From Ypsolopha sequella (lineage: Eukaryota; Arthropoda; Insecta; Lepidoptera; Ypsolophidae), in NCBI GenBank assembly GCA_934047225.1, contig OW204001.1, positions 9,284,201 through 9,348,200 of the forward strand: a DNA stretch of 64,000 nucleotides, in the 5' to 3' direction. Below the pieces are notes generated by a model. That model was not told where the DNA came from, searched no databases, and saw nothing but the letters and a program-made list of their open reading frames with translations. The first letter of the stretch is position 1. Each line of letters begins with the position of its first letter. The translations under genes and the position numbers were made by a program. This document shows, one piece after another, positions 1 through 10,321 of this stretch.

Positions 1-137
1 GGTCGGGAAATGTCAAAAATCACTTTAATTTAATTCCTTTTATTCAAAAATAAGAAAAACATATTAGTTTTACGTTTTGAAAGCGATCCGTCGCATCATT
101 AACCGGTCGGAACCAGCCTTACCTTTTCTATCGACAG

Positions 138-326
138 CGGCGGCTGCACCCGCCCCTGCGGCCGCCCCCGCCCCTGCGGCCGCCCCTGCTGCGCCCGCCC
201 CCGCCCCCGCAGCACCTCGCCCTGCGGCTCCCGCAGCTACCCCTCCCGGCGCCGCGCCCGATGGCCGAGTCTACGCCAGTCCTATGGCAAGGAGATTGGC
301 TGAAATCAAGAACATTAGGCTTGGAG
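138..326 (+). CDS. DLAT: DLAT exon: Ala/Pro linker and first half of E3-binding domain
   Basis: The exon encodes a run of Ala-Pro repeats and then [18 protein letters not shown]. The start at 138 is inferred from a pyrimidine-rich tract ending in 'cgacag' at 131-137; an acceptor further upstream (for example at 83) is not excluded because the frame stays open back to 77. The donor is GTCAGT at 327. GC content is far above that of the flanking introns, as expected for Ala/Pro/Gly codons. Confidence 0.85.
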
Positions 327-941
327 GTCAGTTTGATATCTCAATTTGATTACTTAGTTTTCAAGTTCGCTTGACCCACATATAAAGTCGGTATTTTTGT
401 TTTTATTATGTTGACACGGCATCTATTTCAGAGACTTTGTCGCGAATGTGTTATGTTTGATAGCAAGTCAAGTAACGTTCATGTAGAATATTTTTCCTTC
501 TAGACATTCGTGGTGAGTGAAAAGTGATTCACAAATCATGCGACATGTTAAAACTGTAATTACATATTTTTGCATCTTTTGTAGTTCCTACTGCTTTTAT
601 AAAGTATTTAGTTATTAAATATACAGATTTTTATGAATATTATGGTAGAAATTAAATAAAAAAGAAAACTTTCTATATATTTCGACCCACTTGGGGCCGT
701 CGTCAGTCGAATATGGAATATTATCATAAATAAAATAGAGTTAACAAAAAAATTACAAACTTAACCTATTTCATTTACCTTTTTGCTCTCATCTGGTGAA
801 GGTAGAGAAGGGTGTGTCTGTCGGTCAGTGTTGTCTGTTTAGTCCGGCTCCGTAGTGGGCGCCAAGTGACCAAATGTAAGAAATATATATCGAAAGTTTT
901 CTTTTTTATTTAATTTCTACCATAATATTCATAAAAATCTG

Positions 942-975
<34 letters not shown>

Positions 976-3900
976 ATAAAACAGTAAAAAAAGCTTTTAT
1001 TAAGTAAAAATATTAATTATCACAATCAACAATTAGTTATAAAATGTAATTTAAGTAGTATGCCATTTTGAAATTAAAGTTTCTTATCAAATTATCTATG
1101 TAAATATTGGTTGGTGGTGGTATGGTATGATATAATGAGTATAATTTTTAGCTAAAACTGCTTATTTCGTGTCTTCATGTAATGATATCTCCAAACCTTA
1201 ATCATTACACGATGGCACAACTCTTAAAATTCTAAATTCAAATGTTATCTCATGCCATCCCAGGCCAAGGGTCCGGTTTATACGGCTCGCTCAAGTCCGG
1301 GGACCTCGCAGGCGCGGCCGCTGCCCCTGCCGCCTCCGCTCCCGCCCCGCTGACGCCCCAGCCCGGGGCGACCTTCATGGACATACCGCTGTCCGGCATG
1401 AGGGAGACGATCGCTAAGCGACTGTCGGCGGCCAAGCAGACCATTCCGCATTATCAGCTCACGATGACGATCAATGTGGAGAAGACGCTGGCCATGAGGA
1501 AGCAGATTAATGAGAAAATGGTTAAGGAGGGGGTTAAGGTAAGAGTTTTTGAATAAACAACAAATAGGCATGTATTTATATATGTAACCTTATTAGCATG
1601 TAGTATATAGGATGGGATTTGATCGGCCGCCTGGATTCGTGCTGGGGGCTCGGTTGGTGATCATTGAACCTTGTTCCTGGTCCCTGGCCGGGTCTCCGGT
1701 GTGGGTTCGGGCGGTTGATTGGATTTCACCTTGTATAATATATATTTTACCTATAATTTTAATCGTATATACAAGGTGAATTTGTGAACATCGTCCAAAT
1801 TCATACTGGAGGCTTGGTAAGTGATCAGCATCATGAATCGATAACAATTTTTGTGAAATTTGTGTAATGAAATTTCACAAAAATTGTTATCGATTCATGA
1901 TGCTGATCACTTACCAAGCCTCCAGTATGAATTTGGACGATGATGAAAAAGTCAACTTGTATATTGCTACATAAATTAAAATAAACCTTTAATCTAGTTC
2001 ATGTACATTTATTATTTTATTACATATATTTTTTTTATAAGATTAAATTTTGACTTGTGAAACGTGTATTTTATATACCTATTTTGCAAAATAAACTATT
2101 TGAATTTTGAATTTGAATAGCTATCAGTCCGTGCCACTAAACTGGGCTACAATAAATCCCATTGCAATAATTTTGTTTAGTATCACAAACAGAATTACTA
2201 TTTTCTAATATAAAAGAGACTTCGCTTTCACACCACGAACCGAAAACCTAAAGAATGTTAAATCTTGAAATAATACACTAATAATATTAGGTCCTTAAAT
2301 ATGAAATTGGCGTTTTGTATGGAGAATTTGAAGGAAACTCAATTTTCAGTACTAACATTTTTGCATTTTTTTAGGAATTACAAATCCAAATTTAATAATT
2401 TCTTTTGTGTATGAACGAGACAATATTAAGCTAACAGCAACACTCATTTGATTTTAGAAAAGTGTCAGCTGCAAAAAGTTATTACGAATCTTATCATGGA
2501 AATGGATGGCATTTAGGACGAAATGTTTTTGAAGATTTAATGTTAGTTATCAAACAGAAAATAAAAACAAAATTTAATACGTAGATGTAAAACCTTGAAA
2601 TCAACTTTCAAACAAAAAACAAATAATCGAAATAGCTATTGAATTACAGGAATTTTGAACTCATGAATCTGTAAGAAAATTTCGTCAATTTCGTATGTAA
2701 GCACCCAATATATCCTGACAACTTTTTCGCTTTTTTCTCATTAATTAATAGAGTCGACGCTGTTATATTCCGGGTGTTACTAATTTGATCTTTCGGTGTC
2801 ACTAATTTGGTCAATAAGATAAACAATGTAGCCGATTTTTGGAAACATTGTTTTAGTACTGTAAAAACTCAAAGGATGATGCAAATCTTTCCTTGATGTT
2901 TGACCCAAAATTTCTAAACCTATTGCCCACGATTGAAACATTTACTGATCGGTAGATCTCATCAGCAATAGCAACTTTTAATTATGACACCAAAAAAGAT
3001 ACCCGGAAAAAAAAGATATGGTGATACGAGTAAGAAAATTATTAATACATACTGAAAATCAGCTACAATATGCAACTAATGAAAGTACTATGGTCTCCAG
3101 GTATCGGTGAACGATTTTATAGTAAAGGCGATAGCCAGCGCGTGCAAACGAGTCCCCACGGTCAACTCGCACTGGATGGAGTCTTACATTAGACAGTGAG
3201 TACTACCTTTCTCTTTTTTATACATAAAAATGCTCTGTCTATCTCATTCAATTCTTACCGAGGTGAGCAAATTCCGGATCTGTATTTTGTGCAACTGTAA
3301 CATAATTTGAGTTTAATTATGTTCAGTTGCACACAATACTTTATCTACGACCATCAAAAATATCGTCTATATTTTTAATATTTTCAACTAATAATTTCAC
3401 GAAAAATGAGAAGATATTCGTTCATGAACCTCGGGTTCGTCGTTCCGGTAAAGCTGCCTTGGAGGCCAATCAGAATAAACGGGGCGTGGCTTAAGAAATA
3501 AGGTCGGCAATTATTTCTCGTTTCTGTTGTTGATTGGATCTCTAGCAGTTTTATAATAAATTGGGCCAATCGCAGCGCAGAATCGCGGTGTTATAATGTA
3601 ATGTTATCATGGGATAAACAATCTAGGTACTTATAAAACTGCTTTCGATGTTGCAATTTTCTTATATCAAAATGTTATAGGCTTGCACACACGCGAATAA
3701 GTATATCACTGCGATAATGGTAAACCGTAATACGAGCAATATGGAGACTGGGTACGGTTGAAGCAGGGGACGGTTGAAACAACACTAATAAACACTAATA
3801 ACTCGTACACTATTAGCGGTGCGGTGAAGGGTACAAGGGGAGACAGACGCGGTTGGTGAGTCTGGCTGGGGGCATGAATCACAGTGACGCATCGCACTTC

Positions 3901-6900
3901 GTGCACTTTATACGTTTCCAGGGGACCCTATTGTATTTTTTTCGACCAAAAGTAAGTATTTTATATATTTTTCTTTTTTTAATTGCTTTGTTGATATTAG
4001 CATGTGTGTTTTGAGTGTTTTTCTGCTTTACTGCTAGACTGTAAAGGTTCGGAAACCGTGATTCGTTTTTGTTTATGTAGTATTGTCTCGACGCTGTGTT
4101 GTTTTACTGACGGTTGAGGGGGATGGGGACGGTTGAAACGATTTTTGTGGGTACGGTTGAACCAATCATAATGTTTGCTTTTTTCTTTGTAGATGCCTAG
4201 ACAACGTGTCAAAAAACATCCAGAGGCGAGTGTGATATAACGCAGTATCAAAACGCTTATGAAGAACACAAAAAAGGGACTTCTGTACGAAGAGCTGCAG
4301 AGATGTACGGAGTTAATCACTCTTAACTTCTGCGATACAAGAAAACCAGAGTAGAGGAACTTTTTCATGTTAATTTGTGTTAATTTAGGCAGGACTCGAT
4401 TTTAAGACTGATAGAAATGGTGCCATTTGAAAGTTAACTATTTCTTGTTAGTAAGTAAGTAAGTAAGTAAGTAATATATTTATTTCATATATTTTTTTTA
4501 TTGTTCATATATTATTAAATTAACTGATTTTGTATTATTTATTTGTTTATGTTTCAACTGACCTCCGTCGCTGTTTCAACCGCCCCTGATAATATGGGTC
4601 GGTTGAAACAGAGGCACATCTTTTTATTAAACGGTTCTTATCTAGATACTATGGCAGTTAAACGTCTAATTCTAATATGAATTTGAGGATTGTAATTATG
4701 TTTCGTGATGACAGTGCTATGGGCATTCAAAGCAAAATTGTTTCAACCGTATTCAGTCTCCCTACGTTTTTGTGGCGCCTCGGGAAAAGCTCATGGATAT
4801 GGTCAAATCGTTATCAAAAAATATCATGTCAGTGAACGATGTATTGTTTTTTCATTCTCTTTTGTTGTCTTGAATATAATGGTATCGATTCTGTAGTTTT
4901 AGATTTAATTATATAATTTTATCGATTCGACCGTAGGCATATTGTACAAACCATTCTCTAAATCTATTTCTCCTACAGTTATGTCGGCTTTGTAACTGCT
5001 ATATTAAAATACAAGCTCTGTTTTCCTCAGGTTTACAAATGTGGACGTGAGCGTGGCAGTGGCGACCCCTACTGGGCTCATCACTCCCATCGTGTTCAAC
5101 GCTGATTCTAGAGGAATCATCGAGATTTCCAACAATGTGAAGGAGTTGGCGCAGAAAGCTAAGGAAGGAAAACTGTCGCCACAGGAGTACCAGGGCGGCA
5201 CTGTCACTATCTCGAATTTGGGAATGTATGGTGAGTAACGTTATTAGAAGTTTCTTCAATGATCGATAGATGGCGTCGTAATAAGTGATATACGCGCAAT
5301 TAAAGAAAGACATTGAAAATGGCGTCATGTGCTTGCGTCTGCATTGAATTGTGATAGAGTCAGCATAAAAAAATTGTTTCTTTAGTATTATTTTGTATGG
5401 AGTAAGCTTGAGCAGCAAATCCAGACTACTTTTTTGCATGCAGTACGCAAGTGTGCGACTGAAGACAGATATACTGTGCGAGTCAGAGGGGATGATGATG
5501 AGCGCCATTTTAGACTCCTTTCTTTGATTGCGCGGGTTATATCATCTTGCATTTGTACAACGCAGACCAGGGTAGCGTTCCTAAACGCCGGGGTAAAGGT
5601 AAAAATTAACTGTCACCAGAACCACCCGAGTGAAAATTTGTATGTAAGGAAGTGAAAAAAAGTTATGAATTTCGATTAGCTCTCATACAAACAGTTGTTC
5701 ATATAGACTAGTACTACCTATATTTTGAGTTTCGCCAACTAATATTATTTAACCTTATACATATAAGCGAGAGTAAAGTGCGATAGGCTCCTTGTCTACG
5801 TTCTCCATACCGAGTGAACCTTAGCACACGCCGTCACGACTCCGTATCGCTGACTTCCATGAGGTTTCTTCCCCAGGTATAACGATGTTCAACGCGATCA
5901 TCAACCCGCCTCAGTCGCTGATCCTGGCTTGTGGAGGTCTCCAGGAGCAAGTCATCATCGACGCGAATGAACCCAAAGGGTAAGTATTCTATAAAATGCA
6001 GCATCATCTTGTTAGAAGTAAATAAGCTTTTTCAAAGGCGTGGAATAACATTGACGGCCGTAGTATAGATGATAAAGGGATCAGATGGATTTAAACAATT
6101 GAAGCCATGCCGCACATCGCAAACAATCTTTTAGTTGTGTGGCAAGGACAATAAGTGCAATACACAACATGCACAAATTTTCTTGTATAAAGTTGACTAG
6201 GTGCGGCTTACAGGGAGGGCTGTTTATTATTTTTCACACCACCTGCTCGACAATGTCCAATTACATATCATGCAAACTCAACGTAAAGTAACGCATTATA
6301 TCTCAAGGGATATAGAGTTATATGAAAATCCCTAGGGATTAAAGTGATTTAAATTTGGAACGTCAAATTCGTGTGGAAACTCCCCCAGGTATAACGATGT
6401 ATGGTATGGGTTCGGGCGGTTGATTGGATTTCACCTTGTATAATAATATTTTACCTATAATTTTAATCGTATATATATTGCTACATAAATAAAATAAACA
6501 TTTAATCTAAGTAGTTCATGTACATTTATTATTTTATTACATATATTTTTATAAGATTAAAATTTGACTTGTGAAACGTGTATTATATATACCTACTTTG
6601 CAAAATAAACTTTTGAATTTTGAATTTTGAACTCGTGGATAACAAATGCCCATATGGGATTGTAAAGAGGTTTGTTCGAAAATCGAACTGGCCACCATAA
6701 GCAGAATTCAACAAAAAGAAAAAAAGCGTTTACAAAAAATGTGAAACAAAAGACGTGTTAGGTGCTGTGATTGTCAGTGAATTTTATTGAATTATTAATG
6801 TTGATAAAAAATGTCGAGCTTTTTATTCTCTCGCAGAAGGTGTGAAAAGTAGAATATGCTCCTCTGGAATAAAGCCTGTCTTTGTCTTGGGCAGCTTGAA

Positions 6901-7221
6901 CCCCTCGCTTTACTCAGGACTCTATATAACTCCTCAGGGTTCAATATACCGCCCGTGACGTAAGACACTGCTTTATTCCCTTAGTGCATAATCTACTATA
7001 TCGAACTACTACGGCTTCACAACATATTTACCGAAAATCTTTATTGCTTGATACATATTACGAAATGTTTAAATGTATGTACTTGTTTCAGATTCAGAAC
7101 AGCAAAGTTTATAACAGTAACGGCGTCAGCAGACCACAGAGTAATCGACGGTGCAGTGGGCGCGCAGTGGATGAAGGTTCTCAAGGACAACCTCGAGGAC
7201 CCAGCCAACATGATCCTCTGA
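138..7221 (+). CDS. DLAT: Dihydrolipoamide acetyltransferase (PDH complex E2), 3' part, six exons
   Basis: E2 core of the mitochondrial pyruvate dehydrogenase complex; it transfers acetyl groups from lipoyl-lysine to CoA. Exons: 138-326, 1264-1538, 3101-3195, 5031-5230, 5877-5979, 7092-7221. They join in one frame (329 residues plus TGA) with AG acceptors and GT donors. Order of domains: Ala/Pro-rich flexible linker, peripheral subunit (E3)-binding domain containing [11 protein letters not shown] and GSGLYGSL, second Ala/Pro linker, then the acyltransferase domain from [17 protein letters not shown] to DHRVIDGA near the C-terminus. The active-site His-Asp motif (DHRxxDG) is present and the domain is of full length. 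The mitochondrial presequence and lipoyl domains are missing because the gene starts left of the window. The match to PDH E2 rather than the 2-oxoglutarate or branched-chain E2 rests on [20 protein letters not shown] and the Ala/Pro linkers. Confidence 0.95.
624..941. mobile_element. MITE with ~60-bp terminal inverted repeats, TA target
   Basis: A ~60-bp left arm beginning 'cagatttttatgaatatta' returns inverted at ~881-941. TA dinucleotides flank both ends (622-623, 942-943), so a Tc1/mariner-type non-autonomous element is likely. The core has no coding potential. It lies in a DLAT intron and is followed by a (TA)n tract at ~941-976. Confidence 0.75.
1264..1538 (+). CDS. DLAT: DLAT exon: second half of E3-binding domain, linker 2, start of catalytic domain
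   Basis: Acceptor 'caggcc' at 1261-1263, donor GTAAGA at 1539. It encodes [17 protein letters not shown], an Ala/Pro linker, and [20 protein letters not shown], the conserved opening of the E2 acyltransferase domain, followed by [20 protein letters not shown]. The split codon joins to the previous exon as Gly. Confidence 0.95.
1560..2125 (+). mobile_element. Non-LTR retrotransposon 3' end (family G), interrupted by a MITE
   Basis: Shares 'ggccgcctggattcgtgctg' and a ~300-bp AT-rich tail ending 'ttgaattttgaattt' with copies at 6408-6633 and 35305-35925. The common 3' end, variable 5' truncation and short A/T-rich tail repeat are typical of LINE 3' UTRs. No reverse transcriptase coding remains. 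It is split by the MITE at 1772-1959. Confidence 0.7.
1772..1959. mobile_element. Foldback MITE (family F) nested in LINE tail, TA duplication
   Basis: An almost perfect hairpin: the arm beginning 'caaggtgaatttgtgaac' and containing 'caaattcatactggaggctt' returns inverted at ~1870-1959. TA at 1770-1771 and 1960-1961 is the target duplication. The empty site is visible in the other family G copies at ~6470 and ~35775. Confidence 0.88.
2283..2720 (+). mobile_element. MITE family Q copy
   Basis: Starts 'taggtccttaaatatgaaat' and ends near 'gtatgtaagcaccca'. It is homologous over ~420 bp to 47052-47475, where both ends read as an inverted repeat of TAGGTCTTTACATATGA. Partial copies lie at 12175-12352 (-) and 30335-30545. 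No ORF of interest. Confidence 0.65.
3101..3195 (+). CDS. DLAT: DLAT exon: catalytic domain, VNDFIVKA segment
   Basis: A short 95-nt exon found by homology and splice signals. Acceptor 'ctccag' ends at 3100 and donor GTGAGT starts at 3196. It encodes [19 protein letters not shown], then a segment ending SYIRQ whose last codon is split. Without this exon the catalytic fold would lack a core strand and helix. Confidence 0.95.
4192..4380 (+). pseudogene. Broken N-terminal HTH of a pogo-like transposase
   Basis: ATG at 4192 opens [14 protein letters not shown]. After a -1/+2 shift the reading frame continues [20 protein letters not shown], then NHS, a TAA stop, and LLRYKK. The pattern [19 protein letters not shown] is that of pipsqueak/CENP-B-like HTH domains at the N-terminus of pogo/Tigger transposases. 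The frameshift and the stop where Thr would be expected make it non-functional. 'ttctttgtag' just upstream could be a splice acceptor. Confidence 0.65.
4449..4474. repeat. (GTAA)n microsatellite
   Basis: About six perfect copies of taag/gtaa in a row inside the pogo-like element. Confidence 0.9.
5031..5230 (+). CDS. DLAT: DLAT exon: central catalytic domain
   Basis: Acceptor 'ttcctcag' ends at 5030 and donor GTGAGT starts at 5231. It encodes [20 protein letters not shown], the conserved substrate-tunnel strand of E2 enzymes, followed by [20 protein letters not shown] and [11 protein letters not shown]. Confidence 0.97.
5877..5979 (+). CDS. DLAT: DLAT exon: [12 protein letters not shown] segment
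   Basis: Acceptor 'ttccccag' ends at 5876 and donor GTAAGT starts at 5980. It encodes [20 protein letters not shown] and then ANEPKG, a trimer-contact region of the E2 core. Confidence 0.96.
6408..6633 (+). mobile_element. LINE 3' end (family G), 5'-truncated, uninterrupted
   Basis: Begins at 'tgggttcgggcggttgattg' and ends 'ttgaattttgaattttgaa'. It preserves the empty site for MITE F ('cgtatatatattgctac') and lies in the last DLAT intron. Its 5' flank carries an 18-nt duplicate of the DLAT exon-5 acceptor (see findings). Confidence 0.72.
7092..7221 (+). CDS. DLAT: DLAT terminal exon with active-site DHRVIDG
   Basis: Acceptor 'tgtttcag' ends at 7091. It encodes [20 protein letters not shown], with the catalytic His and the Asp two-residue spacing typical of E2 enzymes, and ends EDPANMIL then TGA at 7219-7221. 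No perfect AATAAA lies close downstream, so the 3' UTR end cannot be set. Confidence 0.97.
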
Positions 7222-7743
7222 GCCTACTGTAATGCGCAGACTACCTCGTCGCAATTTGTTATCTGGACTGGCAAACTTCTACGTAAATTAATGTACAAAG
7301 CTTTTAGGTAGTAGGTCTCGTCCGAACACTTTGTAGTATACCGATTTTTTTTTTAATTCATTTGTTAAGGATAATATCGTTGAATGTAAATGTTGCAATT
7401 TTTTTATATGTTATTAGTCCTACAATTTCGTTTTCGTTTTTATCTCAGAGTTGCATTTTAACCACTGCCAATCCAATAAGCAAATTGAAATGAGATCGTC
7501 GACTCGAACTGTGTGTGTCTTTGAATTGGTTTAATAATTTGGGAGCGTAGTGAGATTTATGAACTTTAGATGTGATATTTATTATTGTATTTATTAAGTG
7601 CGGTATTCATAATGACTGGCACAGGACTCATTCACCACATTGTACATTTCATCGTGCGCCATAGGGATCTGAACACACTGTACAGTACGCGCGCGAGTTC
7701 ATTTCCATCCTGAGGAATGCGGTAGTGCTGTGACCTAATCGAA

Positions 7744-8004
7744 TTAATGAAGAGCTCCATTTTTTGCTTCTGTTTGAATTCTAGACAATGTTCTTTTAGT
7801 AAATCCAGTGTAACGGGCCGCTCGATCTAAAGCAGTGTTAACGGGAAAAGCGAATTTATTCTCTTTTTTCTCTTCGACACACATCTGTAGGACATTTCTC
7901 GAAATTTCACGTGCTTGCTTATGTATTATAAAAGGTTTTTTTCTACCTGAACTTCCTGGGAGCTGAGTAGTCATGGTTTCTTCACGATAAAGTGTCACGT
8001 CCAT
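7744..8004 (-). CDS. 86-aa helix-turn-helix ORF resembling the N-terminus of an IS630/Tc1-like transposase
   Basis: A single uninterrupted ORF. Residues ~30-75 (SRNVLQMCVEEKKENKFAFP, then ALDRAARYTGFTKRTLSRIQ) look like the bihelical DNA-binding domain that precedes the DDE domain in insect IS630/Tc1-like transposase-derived proteins, with the pattern A..TG.S.RT..RI. No DDE domain follows: a TAA stop comes directly after KNGALH. It could be a truncated transposon, a domesticated DNA-binding protein, or the first exon of a longer gene; I cannot tell which. Two TATCGATA boxes lie just upstream of the ATG. Confidence 0.5.
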   Translation of the reverse strand: MDVTLYREETMTTQLPGSSGRKKPFIIHKQAREISRNVLQMCVEEKKENKFAFPVNTALDRAARYTGFTKRTLSRIQTEAKNGALH

Positions 8005-8009
8005 TCACG

Positions 8010-8047
8010 CGCTTATCGATACCGTTTTCGGTATCGATAAGCGCGCG
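8010..8047. promoter_or_regulatory. Palindrome with paired TATCGATA (DRE-like) boxes
   Basis: The arm 'gcgcttatcgatacc' is followed after a 6-bp loop by its exact inverse, giving two TATCGATA sites. TATCGATA is the DNA replication-related element bound by DREF in Drosophila promoters. The palindrome begins about 6 bp upstream of the ATG of the minus-strand ORF (8004). That it is a promoter is an inference; it could also be the tip of a foldback element. Confidence 0.5.
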
Positions 8048-8623
8048 TCACAACCGTCAAGACAACACTCGACTGCAGACTAATGCGGCGAGGTGGGTGA
8101 AGGCGGGGCAAGCTGCCCCCGCGCGTCGCCTCTGGCCCCGATGGACATAAACTCGCGCGCGCACTGTACTTTACTTACTCTGTGATCAACTGAAGGATAC
8201 ACACAGTTTCATTGTTAGGGATTATTTATTTAGTATAAATGAAAGTATCGCAATGAGTCATGTACAGAATATATATGATATTCTATAGTTCAAATGTTCC
8301 GAGATTTCTTACAATTGTTGATATTTGTATAGGTGTAGTTTACAATCGAGTAAAATCATGTAATGGAGCACAGATCTACATATCTTTATTTTTTACTCAG
8401 TAAAGAAAAACTAGTACCTATTTTTCCAAAACGTATGATTTTTAAAGTCATCAATATTTTGTTGTTATCATATCAATTTATTGTCATGTTGGATGCCGCT
8501 GTTAAATAATTATTATGTGAACGCCAGTGAAATATATTTTAATTAATTATTTACATCGTTTTGTTTATTCCACGAACTTAATTTATAATCCGAAAATTTG
8601 ATGCCAAAACAAAGTGTAGTCAA

Positions 8624-9196
8624 TAAAGCCGATTCTGAAGGCTTTAATTTTAGTTTTAGTGCTGTCAAAACTAAAATTGTTCAAAGCAATTTAGCTTCTA
8701 TTCATTACACTAAAGAACTATTTTGCAATGAAGTAAATTTAGTTATGACAGCACTAAAACTAAATTTTCAATGCATGTGCTCGTAAAGGCCTACGTTTTA
8801 TGCATCAAAACCTTAGATCAAAACCGAACAGAAAGTCGATTATTTTGCCCTAGGGCTTTATTATTATTATTGTTTTTATTTATTTGCAATGGTTGGCTAA
8901 CCTGCAGCCTTTCCTGTGTACCATAGATGTTATACTTTTTTTCCACTGTTTAACGGCTCTGGATACAATCCTTTTGAGCCAATCATAATTTAAAGTTCAC
9001 AAGATTATATTTGTTTTCATTTCCTCACACTATGCATTGAAAAACGTAGTATGATACACGGGCGTAAGAGCAATAAATTACTCGGTTACGTTTAAAACAC
9101 TCGCTACGCTCGTGTTTTAAATCGTCCTCGTAATTTATTCCTTTGCGCCCTTGTAGCATAAACTACTAATAAAGCCTTCATAATCGGCTATACTGT
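8624..9196. mobile_element. Palindromic MITE (family D) split by family C repeat
   Basis: The left half at 8624-8753 starts 'agccgattctgaaggcttta'; the right terminus at 9171-9196 reads 'aaagccttcataatcggcta'. The intact copy is at 15117-15291. The gap between the halves is exactly a family C element (8754-9170). Confidence 0.75.
8754..9170 (+). mobile_element. Dispersed repeat family C, copy 1
   Basis: Begins 'ttttcaatgcatgtgctcgt', contains 'cagaaagtcgattattttgc' and 'ttaacggctctggatacaat', and ends 'gtagcataaactacta'. Other copies: 10339-10755, 22183-22602, 27111-27440 (-), 47703-48084 and a fragment near 46110-46195 (-). No clear terminal inverted repeat and no coding; it is a non-autonomous element of unknown class. 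Confidence 0.75.
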
Positions 9197-9531
9197 CTAA
9201 TTAAATAAAATATGAATTTTTTGAAAAGAAATCGCCATCAGAAATTAATTAATTCTCAACAATTTCTCAATGCACCGGTTCGAGCCAGCACAGGAGCCAG
9301 TGGTGAATCGGTCGTTTTTAGAGTTTCGAGTATTACTAAGCCTTTGCTGTCTGTCTGTCCGTATGTCATAGTTTCAGCTGTTACTATAGGTAGCCAGTTG
9401 AAAATTTTACAGAATACTTCTTATAGTCTCTACCACGATTACCAGGAAATAAAAACAAATTAAACCGGAGGGTGGTCCCCATACAATACACCTCTAAAAA
9501 GCAGTATTTGTTTTAGCTTTATCTTAAAGAC

Positions 9532-9880
9532 CAGGTATGGGCAACCTTTTGAAAGTTGCGTGCCAAAATTTTGGATGTTAACGAAATCGTCGTGAAAAAG
9601 AAAACGGTTTATGTTAAACATTTATCAAGTAAATACGATAAAATTGTGGCAATTTAGTCACTGCTTGCACACTTTGTATGTAGGAACTTTGCAAAAATAT
9701 GACTGGACATAATTTATGATGAAAGTTTTAAGTTTTGTTGCTTTATTATGCTCTCACTCAACTCTCTTGTAGTGTGTATGAAAAATATTACTATTTTTGG
9801 CGCGCAGTTTTAAGATGTTCCCCGGGCCGGTTCCAAACCCGGGGCGGGCCGCATCCGGCCCGCGGGGCATTGCCCGTGTA
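9532..9880. mobile_element. hAT-like non-autonomous remnant (also at 11117-11465)
   Basis: Left end 'caggtatgggcaacctttt' followed by 'gaaagttgcgtgccaaaatt'; right end holds the GC-rich 'gggccgcatccggcccgcgg' and 'gggcattgcccgtg'. The 'CAGG.(A/G)TGGGCAACC ... GGGCCGC..GCGGCCC' arrangement is common in insect hAT MITEs. The second copy comes from the 1,585-bp duplication. Confidence 0.5.
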
Positions 9881-10321
9881 TGTTATAGACAGTAATACAG
9901 GCAAGTTCAAAGTATGGTCAGATTTGGTACATGCTCTAAGGTTGTACATATGAGCCGAACTGTAGAAACTATGAGGTTTTATAATATTGTGCAAAAAAAT
10001 GTGTGAAGCGTATTAAGGCCCTATGCGTCCAACACAATAATGGTATTAAGTAATTTTGAAATCAATGATATTGTCAGAAAGTCCTACATTAGAACGCTCG
10101 CTTCGTGCGCTGTGAGCACGCATAATCAGTGAATTTGCGAGATTTTTCTGGAATTTCTGAAAAAGCATTGAGAAATTAATAAAAATGGGTCTATAAGTGT
10201 CTTAAGTTATCTGTAAAGAAAATCCAGGAAAAGTTTTAATTCTCTCCGTTGAACACCTTTGCTATAAACACATTTATTCGCAATTTGACGAGCTTACTTT
10301 GTGATTTTTTTTTTTTTTGTG

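Larger units (their letters stand above)
3742..4762 (+). mobile_element. pogo/Tigger-like DNA transposon remnant with TIRs and TA duplication
   Basis: Ends are inverted repeats: 'ggagactgggtacggttgaa' on the left against 'ggagactgaatacggttgaa' read from the right. TA flanks at 3740-3741 and 4763-4764. The motif CGGTTGAA(A/G)C recurs at about eight subterminal positions, mirrored left and right. A pipsqueak-type helix-turn-helix coding remnant lies at 4192-4380. The catalytic DDE domain is absent, so this is an internally deleted, non-autonomous copy. Confidence 0.75.
8737..10321. repeat. 1,585-bp tandem duplication, first unit
   Basis: The sequence from 'atttagttatgacagcac' recurs 1,585 bp later with no difference that I noticed by eye. 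The unit contains family C, the right end of family D, a hAT-like remnant and a poly(T) at its junction. Small ORFs inside (for example 9212-9463) are duplicated identically but have no recognisable domain. Confidence 0.92.

Noticed and set aside
4999..5508. 169-aa minus-strand ORF
   Set aside because: Antisense shadow of a DLAT exon and its intron; the + strand reading is a clear E2 domain.
9212..9463. 83-aa ORF, exactly repeated at 10797-11048
   Set aside because: The identity comes from the 1,585-bp tandem duplication. It has no domain signature and spans non-coding repeat sequence.
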